Shown here piece after piece: positions 27,222 to 36,437 of a stretch of DNA of 64,000 bases (its first letter is position 1; each line of letters starts with the position of its first letter). A program made the translations under genes and the position numbers. The stretch spans positions 1-64,000 of the forward strand of contig NZ_LAQP01000019.1 of the NCBI RefSeq assembly GCF_000971965.1. Reading direction: 5' to 3'. The DNA comes from Paenibacillus wulumuqiensis. GTDB taxonomy: Bacteria; Bacillota; Bacilli; Paenibacillales; Paenibacillaceae. The notes beneath the pieces are model-generated. The model was not told where the DNA came from, did not search any database, and saw only the letters and a list, made by a program, of their open reading frames with translations.

Positions 27222-27246
27222 AAAGCGCCCAGATCATGGGCGCTTT
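27222..27246 (+). terminator. Intrinsic terminator of the LCP gene
   Basis: AAAGCGCCC pairs with GGGCGCTTT across a seven-base loop, with TTTTT at the 3' side. Confidence 0.88.
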
Positions 27247-27402
27247 TTATTATGTCTGCCCTGTGCACATTACGGCGCCAGCGCTGGTAACTTCATGAGC
27301 AAACAAGCAGCATGATGATGCACATGGCGTATACATCGCAAAATGGCCCGCATTTATTATTATCGCGCTTCCGATCCGGGAAGTGCCAGAGGAGAGATTA
27401 CT

Positions 27403-28719
27403 ATGAATCGCAGCAAGTCTGCACAGCTGTATGAACTGGCCCAGAAGCATATTGTCGGCGGAGTGAACAGCCCTTCCCGTTCGTTCAAGGCCGTAGGTGG
27501 CGGCGCGCCGGTATTCATGGCTTCGGCCAAAGGCGCTCATTTCTTTGACGTGGATGGCAATAAATATATTGATTATCTCGCGGCATTCGGTCCGATCATT
27601 ACCGGGCATGCCCATCCGCATATTACAGCGGCGATTACCCGTGCTGCGGAAAATGGCGTACTGTATGGTACACCGACCGAGCTGGAGATCCAGATGGCGA
27701 TGATGCTCAAAGAAAGCATTCCGTCGATGGACAAAGTACGCTTCGTCAACTCCGGTACCGAAGCGGTTATGTCCACGATCCGCGTGGCACGTGCCTATAC
27801 CAACCGTACGAAAATCATCAAATTCGCCGGCTGTTACCATGGTCATTCCGATCTGGTGCTGGTGGCTGCAGGTTCCGGTCCTTCCACGCTCGGTACGCCG
27901 GACAGCGCGGGCGTACCTGCCAGCATCGCGAGCGAAGTGATTACCGTGCCTTTCAACAATCTGGAAGGGTTGCAGGCTGCCCTGGAACGCTGGGGAGATG
28001 AAGTGGCTGCCGTTATGGTCGAGCCGATCGTCGGCAACTTCGGTATGGTTATGCCGGAGAAAGGGTTCCTCGAAGGACTGTGCAAGCTCGCTCATGATCA
28101 TGGGGCACTCGTGATCTACGATGAAGTCATTACCGCTTTCCGCTTCCATTATGGCTCTGCCCAGACGTACAGCGGTCTGGACAATCATGAACAGATCATG
28201 CCCGATCTGACAGCGCTCGGTAAAATTATCGGCGGCGGGCTGCCGATCGGTGCCTATGGCGGCCGCAAGCATATTATGGATCAGGTCGCTCCGCTCGGTC
28301 CTGCGTATCAGGCAGGTACGATGGCAGGCAATCCGGCATCTATCGCCTCCGGTATCGCCTGTCTGGAAGTACTGCAGGGCGAAGGCGTCTATGAGGAGAT
28401 GGAACGTCTCGCGATTCGCCTGACCGATGGCATCCAGGCTTCAGCGCAGCGGTACGGTGTGCCGCTGACGATCAACCGGATTCGCGGTGCATTCTCGACT
28501 CACTTCTGTGATCATCCGGTAACTGACTATGATCAGGCACAGGATACGGATGGCGAGCAGTTCGCAGCCTTCTTCCGTCATATGCTGGATCGGGGCATCT
28601 GTCTCGCCGCTTCCAAATACGAAGCCTGGTTCCTGACCACTGCCCATACGGACATGGACATCGACCTGACCTTGCAGGCAGCTGATGAATCGCTCAAGCT
28701 GGTTGCCGAGGACAAATAA
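27403..28719 (+). CDS. hemL: Glutamate-1-semialdehyde 2,1-aminomutase
   Basis: A 438-residue PLP enzyme that forms 5-aminolevulinate from glutamate-1-semialdehyde in C5 tetrapyrrole synthesis. The N-terminus ([21 protein letters not shown]) is diagnostic. Other features are [30 protein letters not shown] with Asp240, and the PLP lysine Lys274 in [11 protein letters not shown]. Length is standard. No other hem gene is adjacent, so this is a stand-alone copy, as in Bacillus species that carry a second (GsaB-type) enzyme. Start: AGAGGAGAG upstream of ATG 27403. It ends before an unusually long perfect terminator. Confidence 0.95.
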   Translation: MNRSKSAQLYELAQKHIVGGVNSPSRSFKAVGGGAPVFMASAKGAHFFDVDGNKYIDYLAAFGPIITGHAHPHITAAITRAAENGVLYGTPTELEIQMAMMLKESIPSMDKVRFVNSGTEAVMSTIRVARAYTNRTKIIKFAGCYHGHSDLVLVAAGSGPSTLGTPDSAGVPASIASEVITVPFNNLEGLQAALERWGDEVAAVMVEPIVGNFGMVMPEKGFLEGLCKLAHDHGALVIYDEVITAFRFHYGSAQTYSGLDNHEQIMPDLTALGKIIGGGLPIGAYGGRKHIMDQVAPLGPAYQAGTMAGNPASIASGIACLEVLQGEGVYEEMERLAIRLTDGIQASAQRYGVPLTINRIRGAFSTHFCDHPVTDYDQAQDTDGEQFAAFFRHMLDRGICLAASKYEAWFLTTAHTDMDIDLTLQAADESLKLVAEDK

Positions 28720-28758
28720 TAGCAGCATTTGATCAAAACTGCAGCAAATAAATAAAGT

Positions 28759-28802
28759 AAATAAAGCAAAAGCACCCGGGAAAGGGTGCTTTTGCTTTAT
28801 TT
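28759..28802 (+). terminator. Long perfect terminator hairpin of hemL
   Basis: A 19-bp perfect stem (AAATAAAGCAAAAGCACCC and complement) with a six-base loop GGGAAA. T-rich on one side and A-rich on the other, so it can act in both directions. Confidence 0.9.
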
Positions 28803-28820
28803 AGCCTGGATAATGAATCA

Positions 28821-29040
28821 TCATACTGATACGGACATTTGGTCACTGTTATTGGCATATTTGTGAGGCCGATCAGCCCGAAAGCGAATAGAATCCCCAT
28901 TAGTAAGAGCATATTTCTCTTCCTCCCACTGTAAGAACAAGTTCTCCGTCAAATACAGTAATAAACTCCTCTGTACCTTCCCAGTGCGGATTGGAATCCA
29001 GATGGCCCTGCTGCTCGTCTGGACAGCCGGCTAGTTCCGG
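28821..29040 (-). pseudogene. Remnant of a cupin-domain (XRE-cupin type) protein
   Basis: The minus strand encodes the C-terminal cupin half of a sensor protein without a start. It reads PHWEGTEEFITVFDGELVLTV, then GGRE, a frameshift, then YALTNGDSIRFRAD followed by RPHKYANNSDQMSV and a stop at 28821-28823. The GTEE...DGEL...GDSIRFRADRPH pattern is the metal-cupin motif seen at the end of XRE-cupin regulators. The break lies in an A-run around 28900, where two A residues appear to be lost. The DNA-binding half is gone: upstream the trace runs into the MocR gene. It marks an old gene loss or rearrangement here. Confidence 0.75.
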
Positions 29041-30392
29041 GGAGATATCAGCAGACGATCAATTTCATGTGCAACGGTGCGCAGAGCCGATTCGATCTGT
29101 TCCGCCGGCACATTGGATACGTTGATTCGCAGCTGATTGGAGCGGTACAAACTGCTGCTCAGAAAATAGCGATCTGTAGAATCAACCGTGATCTGCTGTT
29201 CGGCCAGCCTTCGAATCAGCATGCCGGTTGGAAAGTTGGCAGGCAGCGGCAGGATGGTATGAATCGTATCGGTCTGTTTAGCACCGGCAAATAATGGATG
29301 ATCGGTTGCCAATGTCTGCAGGGCATGGCGAAGCTGCTGGATTCGTTCCCGGTAGGCATCCAGGACGATCCGGCGGTAACGGGCGAACATGCCATTTTGG
29401 ATATAGACATGCAGTGCCGCTTGGGACAATACCGAGCTGTCTACATCCAGCATGCTTTTGTACCGGGCAAATGTATCGATCAGTGCATCCGGCAGCACAG
29501 CAGCGCCGATACGCAGACCAGGGAATAGAATTTTGGAATAACTTTTCAGATAAATAACGTGACCGGACATATCGTAGGCATACAGCGGGTCATTGGACGA
29601 CTGCTGTTCCAAATCGGACAGGTAGTCATCCTCAACCAGATAGACGTCGTATTTGTGAGCCAGGGCAACAAGCTTTTTCTTTTGCCGCTTCGTCAGTGAG
29701 GTGCCCAGCGGATTATGAAACCTTGGCATCACATAAAAAAACTTGATTTCTTCCTGTCGGAACGACTCCTCCACCCGCTCCAGATCCAGTCCCTCGGACG
29801 TGCGCTGTACTTCCTGTACCGATACATTGAGCGTCTCCAGCATCTCGATCAGCAGATGATAGCCCGGCTGCTCGATCAGGATCGTCTCCCTGCCGGATGG
29901 AAATGGCATCATTGTCAGAATGGACAGTGCCCGGTGTACGCCCGATGTGATATGCAGCTGTGACGAACGGGCGAATACCTGTACCTCTTCCAGCTGCTGA
30001 CGGATTTCTTCCAGCAGCGGCGGCAAGCCCTGCGGCATTCCATATGTAAACAGCTGATCCCGGTAAATATGCATAGCCCCCTGAAGCGAACTTTGGAAGT
30101 CTTCAAATGGAAAAATCTCTGCAGCAGGTGCCGCCGATGCCATATCGATTCGCTGTATACCATGATCCTGCTGGCTGTCCAGCTGCTGCCGGGCTACATA
30201 ATAGCCACTGCGATTCATGACATAAAGCCACCGATCCCGTGCCAGCTGCTCATAAGCACGAACAACTGTAGCCGGACTGCAGCCGCGGTCAGTCGACATT
30301 TGGCGGATGGACGGCAGCTTCTCTCCGGCAGATAGTGTACCATCGCGTATCTGCTGTTCCAGCAGCGTTGCAAGCTGCAGATGTTTGGTCAT
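29031..30392 (-). CDS. MocR-type GntR regulator with aminotransferase fold
   Basis: A 453-residue chimeric regulator. A GntR winged helix (residues 1-70: LEQQIRDGTLSAGEKLPSIRQ, SPATVVRAYEQL) is fused to a fold-type I aminotransferase domain. The PLP-binding elements are conserved: HITSGVHRALS, FYVMPRFHNPLG, LVEDDYLSDL and the Schiff-base lysine in YLKSYSKILFPGLRIG. MocR proteins sense PLP or amino-acid-derived ligands. It is divergent from an EamA transporter gene, and a perfect inverted repeat (30492-30509) lies between. The transporter is therefore the likely target. ATG 30392 has GGAGAGGAG upstream. Confidence 0.93.
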   Translation of the reverse strand: MTKHLQLATLLEQQIRDGTLSAGEKLPSIRQMSTDRGCSPATVVRAYEQLARDRWLYVMNRSGYYVARQQLDSQQDHGIQRIDMASAAPAAEIFPFEDFQSSLQGAMHIYRDQLFTYGMPQGLPPLLEEIRQQLEEVQVFARSSQLHITSGVHRALSILTMMPFPSGRETILIEQPGYHLLIEMLETLNVSVQEVQRTSEGLDLERVEESFRQEEIKFFYVMPRFHNPLGTSLTKRQKKKLVALAHKYDVYLVEDDYLSDLEQQSSNDPLYAYDMSGHVIYLKSYSKILFPGLRIGAAVLPDALIDTFARYKSMLDVDSSVLSQAALHVYIQNGMFARYRRIVLDAYRERIQQLRHALQTLATDHPLFAGAKQTDTIHTILPLPANFPTGMLIRRLAEQQITVDSTDRYFLSSSLYRSNQLRINVSNVPAEQIESALRTVAHEIDRLLISPRN

Positions 30393-30491
30393 GACATAAC
30401 TCCTCTCCGGGTTCTTATCTCCTGTACGATGATGTTCTTTTGTCACAAATTATAATCCATCTCCTTCTCAAATGTACTATTCTCCGGAAAG

Positions 30492-30509
30492 AACTGTATC
30501 GGTACAGTT
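30492..30509. promoter_or_regulatory. Candidate MocR operator
   Basis: AACTGTA-TCGG-TACAGTT is a perfect 7-bp inverted repeat in the divergent MocR/EamA promoter region. A MocR-side promoter (TACATT, 16 bases, TATAAT) lies just downstream of it on the minus strand. CTGTA half-sites are common in MocR operators. Confidence 0.6.
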
Positions 30510-30648
30510 GCATATGAGGTGCATTGCCGTTCATCGTGCTGCACCTATATATTGAATATGCGGCCGCAATCCCGTTACAACAGATACAGTGATCCATGAA
30601 ATGATTATTTGTGGATCAACCGATTTCTTTCCCATTTGGAGGTATATT

Positions 30649-31668
30649 ATGACCAAGCGACATTCACTCGCATCCCAATCCCAAGCGGCAGATTCATCTG
30701 CACGTGCTTTGCGGCATTCGGCATCTACACAGGAACAGCCGCAGAGCAGCAGCCGGATGCCTGCCTATCTGGCTGCGCTGGGATATGCGCTTATTATTGG
30801 GTTTTCCTTTTTGTTCGTGAAAATGACGGTGTACATTGCCAATCCGCTCGATGTGCTCGGTCATCGCTTCTTGATCTCGGTGATCGGGATGGGAATCCCG
30901 GTGCTGCTGGGCTGGATACGCATTCGGATCGCCTGGACAGATGTATGGCGGATTCTGCCGCTGGCGCTGCTGTCACCGATTCTCTTTTTTACCCTGCAGG
31001 CGTATGGACTGCTCAGTGCTTCCTCATCCGAAGCAGGCATTATCCAGGCAATGACGCCGGTATTCACACTCCTGCTCGCGTCTTATTTTCTGAAGGAAAA
31101 GACGTCGATTGTACAAAAGCTGTCCCTGCTGCTGTCGGTCGCAGGTGTAGTCTTTATGTTCACTATGAAAGGCGGCGCCAGCTTCTCTGCTGCAAGTCTC
31201 ACCGGAATTGCGCTGCTCGCCGGTTCGGCGCTCTGTTTTGCCGGGTATGGCGTACTGGCCCGTCCGCTCACCCGCAAATATAACCCGCTGGAGCTGACCT
31301 GGGTAACCATGGTCGTCGCCTGCATCGTCTTCAATCTGATCGCACTGGGCAGACATATGCTGAATGGCGATTGGTCTGCCTACATCACACCTCTGCAGCA
31401 TGTTGATTATGTCGTTGCGTTATTATATCTGGGCATTCTGTCTTCCCTGATCACTACGCTGCTGTCCAGCTATGCACTGTCCCGGCTCAAGGCGACCCAG
31501 ATGAGCGTGTTCAGCAATTTTGCCACCGTGACTTCGATGATCGCCGGCACCGTCTTCTTGCAGGAGCAGCTCTATTACTACCATATTATCGGCGCGGTGC
31601 TCATCATTATAGGGGTGCTCGGCACCAACTGGGGCGGCAAGCGGCGTCCTGGCGCTTCCTCCAAATAA
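30649..31668 (+). CDS. EamA-family (DMT superfamily) transporter
   Basis: A 339-residue membrane protein with a 36-residue polar N-terminal tail (SQSQAADSSARALRH) that is longer than usual, followed by ten helices. The two EamA repeats are recognisable: the first ends ILFFTLQAYGLLSASSSEAGIIQAMTP, the second ALSRLKATQMSVFSNFATVTSMIAGTVFLQEQ. Members export amino acids or related metabolites, or import cofactors. The divergent MocR regulator suggests an amine, amino acid or vitamin B6-linked substrate. ATG 30649 has TTGGAGG upstream. The longer frame is rejected. Confidence 0.9.
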   Translation: MTKRHSLASQSQAADSSARALRHSASTQEQPQSSSRMPAYLAALGYALIIGFSFLFVKMTVYIANPLDVLGHRFLISVIGMGIPVLLGWIRIRIAWTDVWRILPLALLSPILFFTLQAYGLLSASSSEAGIIQAMTPVFTLLLASYFLKEKTSIVQKLSLLLSVAGVVFMFTMKGGASFSAASLTGIALLAGSALCFAGYGVLARPLTRKYNPLELTWVTMVVACIVFNLIALGRHMLNGDWSAYITPLQHVDYVVALLYLGILSSLITTLLSSYALSRLKATQMSVFSNFATVTSMIAGTVFLQEQLYYYHIIGAVLIIIGVLGTNWGGKRRPGASSK

Positions 31669-31815
31669 GATCACACGAGAGCAAAAAGCAGATATCACTG
31701 AGGCACAATGTGCTCACACCGGATTACTCTTTCTCCGTCAAATGCAGTATAGTTAGAGTACCAGATACATTGCTAACCTAACTATCTAACTACATAAACC
31801 GGAAAGAAGGAACCC

Positions 31816-32949
31816 ATGATGAAAAAAGCCACCTCGCTGCTCCTCGCGCTGGCTCTTGCGCTGCCAATGACTGCCCATGCTGCACCGTCGTCAGTCGCAG
31901 ACAGTATTCCATCTGTAGAACAAAGCAGACTGCCGGAGGATCTGCAGTCTTTTCCGGAAGACTTCTATATCCAAACGGATATGGTCAGCATGGCTGGTGG
32001 ACATACGCTGTTCGCCGACAAGGATCATCAGCGTATCTATATGGCGGATGTCGAGACGTCCAGGGAAGAGTGGAACAAGTCGTACGATCATATCTACAAT
32101 TACAAGGTCATGCCCGGCAGTCCCAAAATTGTGCTGCTGGTGGAGCATCATAATAAGCTGCAAAAGATCGTCCTGTCCACCGCTGGCAAAACACTATCCC
32201 GGTACAGCTATCCCGATGCCATGCTAAAAATGCTAAAGAACGAATCCTCCCTGTCTGCCCAGATCGGCTGGTCCGCTCCAGATAAATCGGGGCAAAAAGA
32301 GAAATTGGCGCTTCAGGCAGGCGACCATATTTACATTTACCAGTATCCATGGAAAAAGCCGATGCAGACTTTCACCACGTCGACACGCCAGAGCAGTAAC
32401 TATGAGAATCTGATCAGCACCCGGGTGGAATATCAGGGTAATGATCTGGTTATTGCCTACCAGGCAGGCAGCCTGATGCAGACGCAGTATGTATTTGACC
32501 TATTGGACACATCCAAGGCTGGCAGCAAGCCGCATACGGTCAAGGTACCATGGAATCTGAAGGCACAGATGCAGCTGGAGAATGGTGCAGCCGTCATTTA
32601 CACAAGCAATATTCTGGGCAGTCCGCTCGGACTGAATGCAGACGTGCCGTATCCGATCTATGTCAGATACGATGTAAAAACCGGTAAACGGCTGGCTCAG
32701 ATTACCCGCACGCTGTCCGATCAGCATAAGGAATGGCAGACTGATTACAGTCAGGGTCAGCTGTTCCTTGCTGACAGAGCTGCCGGCAAGCTCTATCTGT
32801 ATGATCGCAGCGGCAAGCCAATATGGGAAACGGCCGAGCCTTCCAAACGGATCAGCTACCGGTTTATCAAATACGAGCAGGGCATGGTGTATCTGCTGGT
32901 GGAAAATATCGACCGGGAGTTCTCCATTGCCAAAATGCCGGTGATGTAA
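31816..32949 (+). CDS. Secreted protein of unknown function, possibly beta-propeller
   Basis: A 377-residue secreted protein: signal peptide residues 1-22 (KKATSLLLALALALPMTAHA). The mature part has repeated beta-strand-like segments (DKDHQRIYMADVE, GDHIYIYQYPW, GKLYLYDRSGKPIWE) spaced about 40-50 residues apart, as in PQQ/WD-like propellers. I recognise no family and no catalytic residues. It has AAAGAAGGA upstream of the start, lies alone between the EamA transporter and the pectin locus, and ends before a hairpin at 33084-33144. Confidence 0.8.
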   Translation: MMKKATSLLLALALALPMTAHAAPSSVADSIPSVEQSRLPEDLQSFPEDFYIQTDMVSMAGGHTLFADKDHQRIYMADVETSREEWNKSYDHIYNYKVMPGSPKIVLLVEHHNKLQKIVLSTAGKTLSRYSYPDAMLKMLKNESSLSAQIGWSAPDKSGQKEKLALQAGDHIYIYQYPWKKPMQTFTTSTRQSSNYENLISTRVEYQGNDLVIAYQAGSLMQTQYVFDLLDTSKAGSKPHTVKVPWNLKAQMQLENGAAVIYTSNILGSPLGLNADVPYPIYVRYDVKTGKRLAQITRTLSDQHKEWQTDYSQGQLFLADRAAGKLYLYDRSGKPIWETAEPSKRISYRFIKYEQGMVYLLVENIDREFSIAKMPVM

Positions 32950-33083
32950 CTGGCAGATTGCCGTTTGGAGAGCGAGCGGGATTCGGCTGCTGTCTGCCGT
33001 TTCGGCTTCGACGGTACACCTTTGATGACATTTTAGATGCTTTGGCTATCCTTTTTATCAATATGCATAATAACTCCATGTCA

Positions 33084-33144
33084 AAATCCCCCTTCACCAC
33101 GACGAATCCGGCATACAGCGGATTGTCCATGCAAAGGGGGATTT
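33084..33144. terminator. Convergent hairpin between secreted protein and GH105 genes
   Basis: AAATCCCCCTT (33084-33094) pairs with AAGGGGGATTT (33134-33144), with an inner AATCCG/CGGATT stem. It lies 73 bp before the end of the leftward GH105 gene, so it can stop both convergent transcripts. Confidence 0.65.
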
Positions 33145-33217
33145 GTTCAGGTACGGGCAGAAGAGTTAAGCGTATTTCGTTGATATCCTAATTTGGATAC
33201 CTTAAATGGAAACCCGA

Positions 33218-34348
33218 TCAGAGCGTCTCTACACCGGTTCTGGATTCGGATGAAGTATCCACCGCCTGATCCAGAGGCTGCGAGGCTTCCGGCGCTGTCG
33301 ATTTGCTCATCGACTGTCCATACAGATCTTCCTTGGTACGCAGAATCTGTGCCAGGAAAGTCAGCGTCAGTCCCTGTCCCCAGCCCTGAATGCGTTTCTC
33401 CGGTACCTGGCGGTAGCCGTCAATATCGTTCATAACCGCTGTACCTGCCGATACGCCGGTCACTGTACCATCGTCCTTGATGCGGGACAAGATGCCGTCG
33501 ATGGACTTCTGGCTGTACTTGTTATAAAGGCGTCCCTGCATCAGCAGTGCTGTCGCAATCCCGGCGGAACCGGATGTCTCCAGATATGACGATTCATCAT
33601 CCAGCACCGTATGCCACAGACCTTCCGGTGACTGCAGACGTACGAGCGCACTGAGCTGATCCCGCATCGAACCATCGATAATCATATACGACGGGTGCTG
33701 AACCGGGATGAATTTGAGTGCTTTGGCCATTGTCAGGGCCGCCCAGGAATTGCCGCGCGCCCAGTAGATCGACGACATATGATTCTGGTTCATATGATCC
33801 CAGCCATGATAATACAGGTTTGTATCCGGGTCCTGCAGCAGCTCCTCATGACCATGGTACTGCCGCAGTCCATCGTCAAAGTAGCGCTGGTTGCCGAGCA
33901 AATGCCCGATGCGCAGCAGATAATAGCCTGCCATGAACATCGTATCCACCCAGGCCTGCTGCGGGAATACATCGGTCACGGAATTGACGGTATGCTGGAA
34001 AATGCCTTCGGCAAAACGCTCGGCCTTGGTATCGAGGAATTCGGCCATTTCCTTGGCAATCTGCAGATACTGCTCTTCGCCGGTCGCTTCATACAGCGTC
34101 AGCAGACAGTGACCGATCGATACACCATTTACCGACAGCGGCGGAAGCCCGTCAGCAATATTCTCGTCGACCCAGACACGGAGCTTGTCCAGATACTCCC
34201 GCTTGCCGGTCGCTTCATAAGCTTCACACACTCCGTAAAAGGCTACGCCTCCCGGCCAATCCCAGTTAAAATCCATATTGAATGTACGTTCGACGACACG
34301 ATCGATGACTTGCTTGATATGCTGTTCATCAAATTGCAATGCTGGCAT
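33218..34348 (-). CDS. GH105 unsaturated rhamnogalacturonyl/glucuronyl hydrolase
   Basis: A 376-residue cytoplasmic (alpha/alpha)6-barrel enzyme of family GH105 (YteR/YesR type). It removes the unsaturated galacturonyl residue left by pectate or rhamnogalacturonan lyases. Features are NWDWPGGVAFYGV at the start, QQAWVDTMFMAGYYLL with the catalytic aspartate, SSIYWARGNSWAA, and GLWHTVLDD followed by ETSGSAGIATA. The usual WGQG motif is near the end. A Ser/Thr-rich tail of about 30 residues (KSTAPEASQPLDQAVDTSSES) is beyond the normal family end and looks disordered. ATG 34348 is chosen over one three codons upstream that directly abuts the AAAGGAGG site. It is the last gene of the pectin locus. 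Confidence 0.92.
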   Translation of the reverse strand: MPALQFDEQHIKQVIDRVVERTFNMDFNWDWPGGVAFYGVCEAYEATGKREYLDKLRVWVDENIADGLPPLSVNGVSIGHCLLTLYEATGEEQYLQIAKEMAEFLDTKAERFAEGIFQHTVNSVTDVFPQQAWVDTMFMAGYYLLRIGHLLGNQRYFDDGLRQYHGHEELLQDPDTNLYYHGWDHMNQNHMSSIYWARGNSWAALTMAKALKFIPVQHPSYMIIDGSMRDQLSALVRLQSPEGLWHTVLDDESSYLETSGSAGIATALLMQGRLYNKYSQKSIDGILSRIKDDGTVTGVSAGTAVMNDIDGYRQVPEKRIQGWGQGLTLTFLAQILRTKEDLYGQSMSKSTAPEASQPLDQAVDTSSESRTGVETL

Positions 34349-34790
34349 GAGAATCATCCTCCTTTGGGGAATTAAAGTAAAACGGGGTGGATTGGCGTTC
34401 TGGAGGTACGGACGCTCCAGGAACGGATTATTCTTCCATCCTCTGTTAAGATCGGATATCCTGAAATACTGCTTTCAGCAGTGGATATCCAATCTTAAAA
34501 GAGGATTTCAGAACAATTCCGTCCCCTCCGCTGTCGTTGTCCAGAACTAACCAGCACCGTTGTTTCTTGACAAGAAGTGTTGTAAAAAAGATTGGCGGTG
34601 ATGGGAATGTGATTTTCATATTCGACTCTGTGTATGTGATGTCATGGTGAGCGGCGGATTGGTTGGTTATTTGTTATATTATGTTGGATCATTGATGATA
34701 GGTATCGTTTTTTGTTTTAGTTTTAAAGCTCTTTTGGGATTTGGATAAGAAGCGTTATGGTTATAAGTATGACTTGGTGCAGGGCCGTGT
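34349..34790. other. Intergenic region with palindromic repeat copy B
   Basis: Between GH105 and CE12 genes on the same strand. The repeat occupies 34413-34533. The remaining AT-rich stretch (about 34560-34790) shows nothing I can name. Confidence 0.55.
34413..34533 (+). repeat. Dispersed palindromic repeat, copy B
   Basis: Outer arm GGAACGGATTATTCTTCC pairs with the right arm ending AACAATTCCGTCC. The core TGTTAAGATCGGATATCC pairs with GGATATCCAATCTTAAAA. The apical hairpin is ACTGC-TTTCA-GCAGT. Relative to other copies the outer arms and apical stem are different in sequence yet complementary to each other. It sits 65 bp upstream of the GH105 gene. Confidence 0.85.
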
Positions 34791-35960
34791 TTATCTTAGA
34801 TACATGGTTAAGGGATGCAGGTTGAGATCACGGATGGACTGGGTGACCAGGTCGGCGATTTGGGCTGCACCGTATTCCTGAAAATGGGTGTTGTCCTGGG
34901 CGCCAACCGGGAAGTTCATGTATTCACCGGGATGGAGCTGGACGAACAGGTTACGGCTTTGTTCGGGACCGAGCTGTTCCAGCAGCTGGCGGGTACGGTC
35001 GGCCAGGTCGATCAAGGGGACCTGCTGTTCGGCTGCCAGTTCCCGCATGGCGATCAGGTAATCGCCGTGGGTATCTTCCAATTCCCCCTGCCGGTTGAAA
35101 GATCGCCGGCTCACCGGGGTGATCAGCACAGGGATGGCTTCTCGGTCCCGGGCGGTCATAATGTACTCGGTCAGGCACTGCTTATACGTCGTAAATGGGT
35201 CGGTATGACGCGCGGTATCTGTCTTTTCATCGTTATGACCGAATTGGATGAACAGAAAATCGCCGGGATGCAGCACGTCACGGATCGTATCCAGGTGTCC
35301 TTCCTGGATAAAGCTCTTGGAGCTGCGGCCTGACATGGCATGGTTATCGACGCACACATCATGACGGAACCGGGCGGGCAGCATCTGTCCCCAACCGGCG
35401 TAGGGATATCCATTTGCCGGCTGGTCAGTCACCGTCGAATCTCCTGCCAACACCAGCTTCAGCACTTCCGGAACCGCTGTAATCTCCAGATGGTTGAGCC
35501 GCGGCGCCCGGCCGCTAAAGGATAGCTGCAGCTGCCCGCCCCGTACCGATACGGCGAACAGGACCTCCAGCACCTGCCCCGCCTGTGTACGTACCGGCGG
35601 CAGCATTAGCCGGGAGCCATATGCCCGGATCACCGTATGTGTCGCCGTTAGCAGATCGCCCAGCGTCAGCTTCACCTGGTAACACCCATCCGGCACATCC
35701 AGCGCAAACGAAGCCCCCAGCGGTATGCAAAAACTGCTCTGCACATGACTGATTCCGTCTGCATCCTCGGCTGCGAGCATATCGCTCCGATCACGTCCAT
35801 ACACTTCGCCACCCGCCAGAAATCCATATCCCTGCTCCACCGTATACCGGCAGTTCGGCGAAAGACCGATATACCCTTCCACCGGCTCACCCGGCCCGGC
35901 GTCAAAGCGCCATACGTGAGGAACAATCCGCTCTGCTGCCTCACTGTCTTTTGCCTGCAT
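34791..35960 (-). CDS. CE12 rhamnogalacturonan acetylesterase (SGNH/GDSL) with N-terminal beta-sandwich domain
   Basis: A 389-residue enzyme that removes acetyl groups from rhamnogalacturonan I (RhgT/YesT type). Residues 1-165 form a galactose-binding-like beta-sandwich (RFDAGPGEPVEGYIGLSP, YGFLAGGEVYGRDRS). The SGNH domain carries the nucleophile in LAGDSTVTDQP, glycine and asparagine motifs (GHNDEKTD) and the Asp/His pair in DNTHFQEYG. No signal peptide is seen, so it acts inside the cell on imported oligomers. Start: AGGAGG upstream of ATG 35960. It precedes the GH105 gene on the same strand, but with a 440-bp gap that contains a repeat hairpin. Confidence 0.92.
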   Translation of the reverse strand: MQAKDSEAAERIVPHVWRFDAGPGEPVEGYIGLSPNCRYTVEQGYGFLAGGEVYGRDRSDMLAAEDADGISHVQSSFCIPLGASFALDVPDGCYQVKLTLGDLLTATHTVIRAYGSRLMLPPVRTQAGQVLEVLFAVSVRGGQLQLSFSGRAPRLNHLEITAVPEVLKLVLAGDSTVTDQPANGYPYAGWGQMLPARFRHDVCVDNHAMSGRSSKSFIQEGHLDTIRDVLHPGDFLFIQFGHNDEKTDTARHTDPFTTYKQCLTEYIMTARDREAIPVLITPVSRRSFNRQGELEDTHGDYLIAMRELAAEQQVPLIDLADRTRQLLEQLGPEQSRNLFVQLHPGEYMNFPVGAQDNTHFQEYGAAQIADLVTQSIRDLNLHPLTMYLR

Positions 35961-36076
35961 ACGTCATGATCCTCCTGACATCCTGTAAACTCATTTGAGC
36001 TATTGTTGCATCGTCTGCTGCGTTTGATCGGCTGGAACGAGCGGGGTTCTGGTGCATGAGATGTAGTGATCAGCAC

Positions 36077-36200
36077 CGCTGCGGAAAGGGATCGTCCTGC
36101 TGGCCTCCGGTTAAGATTAGATATGTATGAATTCCGATTCCATCGGTAAATATCCAATCTTAAATGTCGGCTTGCAGGACGATTCCCTTCCCTTCGCTCC
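36077..36200 (+). repeat. Dispersed palindromic repeat, copy C
   Basis: Begins CGCTGCGGAAAGGGATCGT and ends ATTCCCTTCCCTTCGCTCC. The variable arm ATCGTCCTGCTGGC pairs with GCTTGCAGGACGAT. The core GTTAAGATTAGATAT pairs with ATATCCAATCTTAAA. The apical hairpin is CCGAT-TCC-ATCGG. Same orientation as A, B and E. Confidence 0.85.
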
Positions 36201-36322
36201 GTCGTTTATTGCAACCGGATGGCAGTGAACTGCCACTTACATCGATTCCGCCTGATTGTTCCTGCAATCCATTCTACTATCCATAAAGCTTAGGCAATAC
36301 GCATTAATCAGCTCAGCACGTA

Positions 36323-36374
36323 CTTGTAACATTTGCTTGCAGCATTTGCTTGTAACATGTGTTTGCAGCACACA
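36323..36374 (+). repeat. Tandem array of four 13-bp units
   Basis: Units CTTGTAACATTTG, CTTGCAGCATTTG, CTTGTAACATGTG and TTTGCAGCACACA are directly adjacent. Units 1/3 and 2/4 are most alike, suggesting duplication of a 26-bp block. It lies between repeat copies C and D. Confidence 0.75.
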
Positions 36375-36437
36375 CTTCCAGTATTCTGCTCTGCATGAAT
36401 GGTCATCAGCTCCCACTCATGAACTGAACACCTCATA

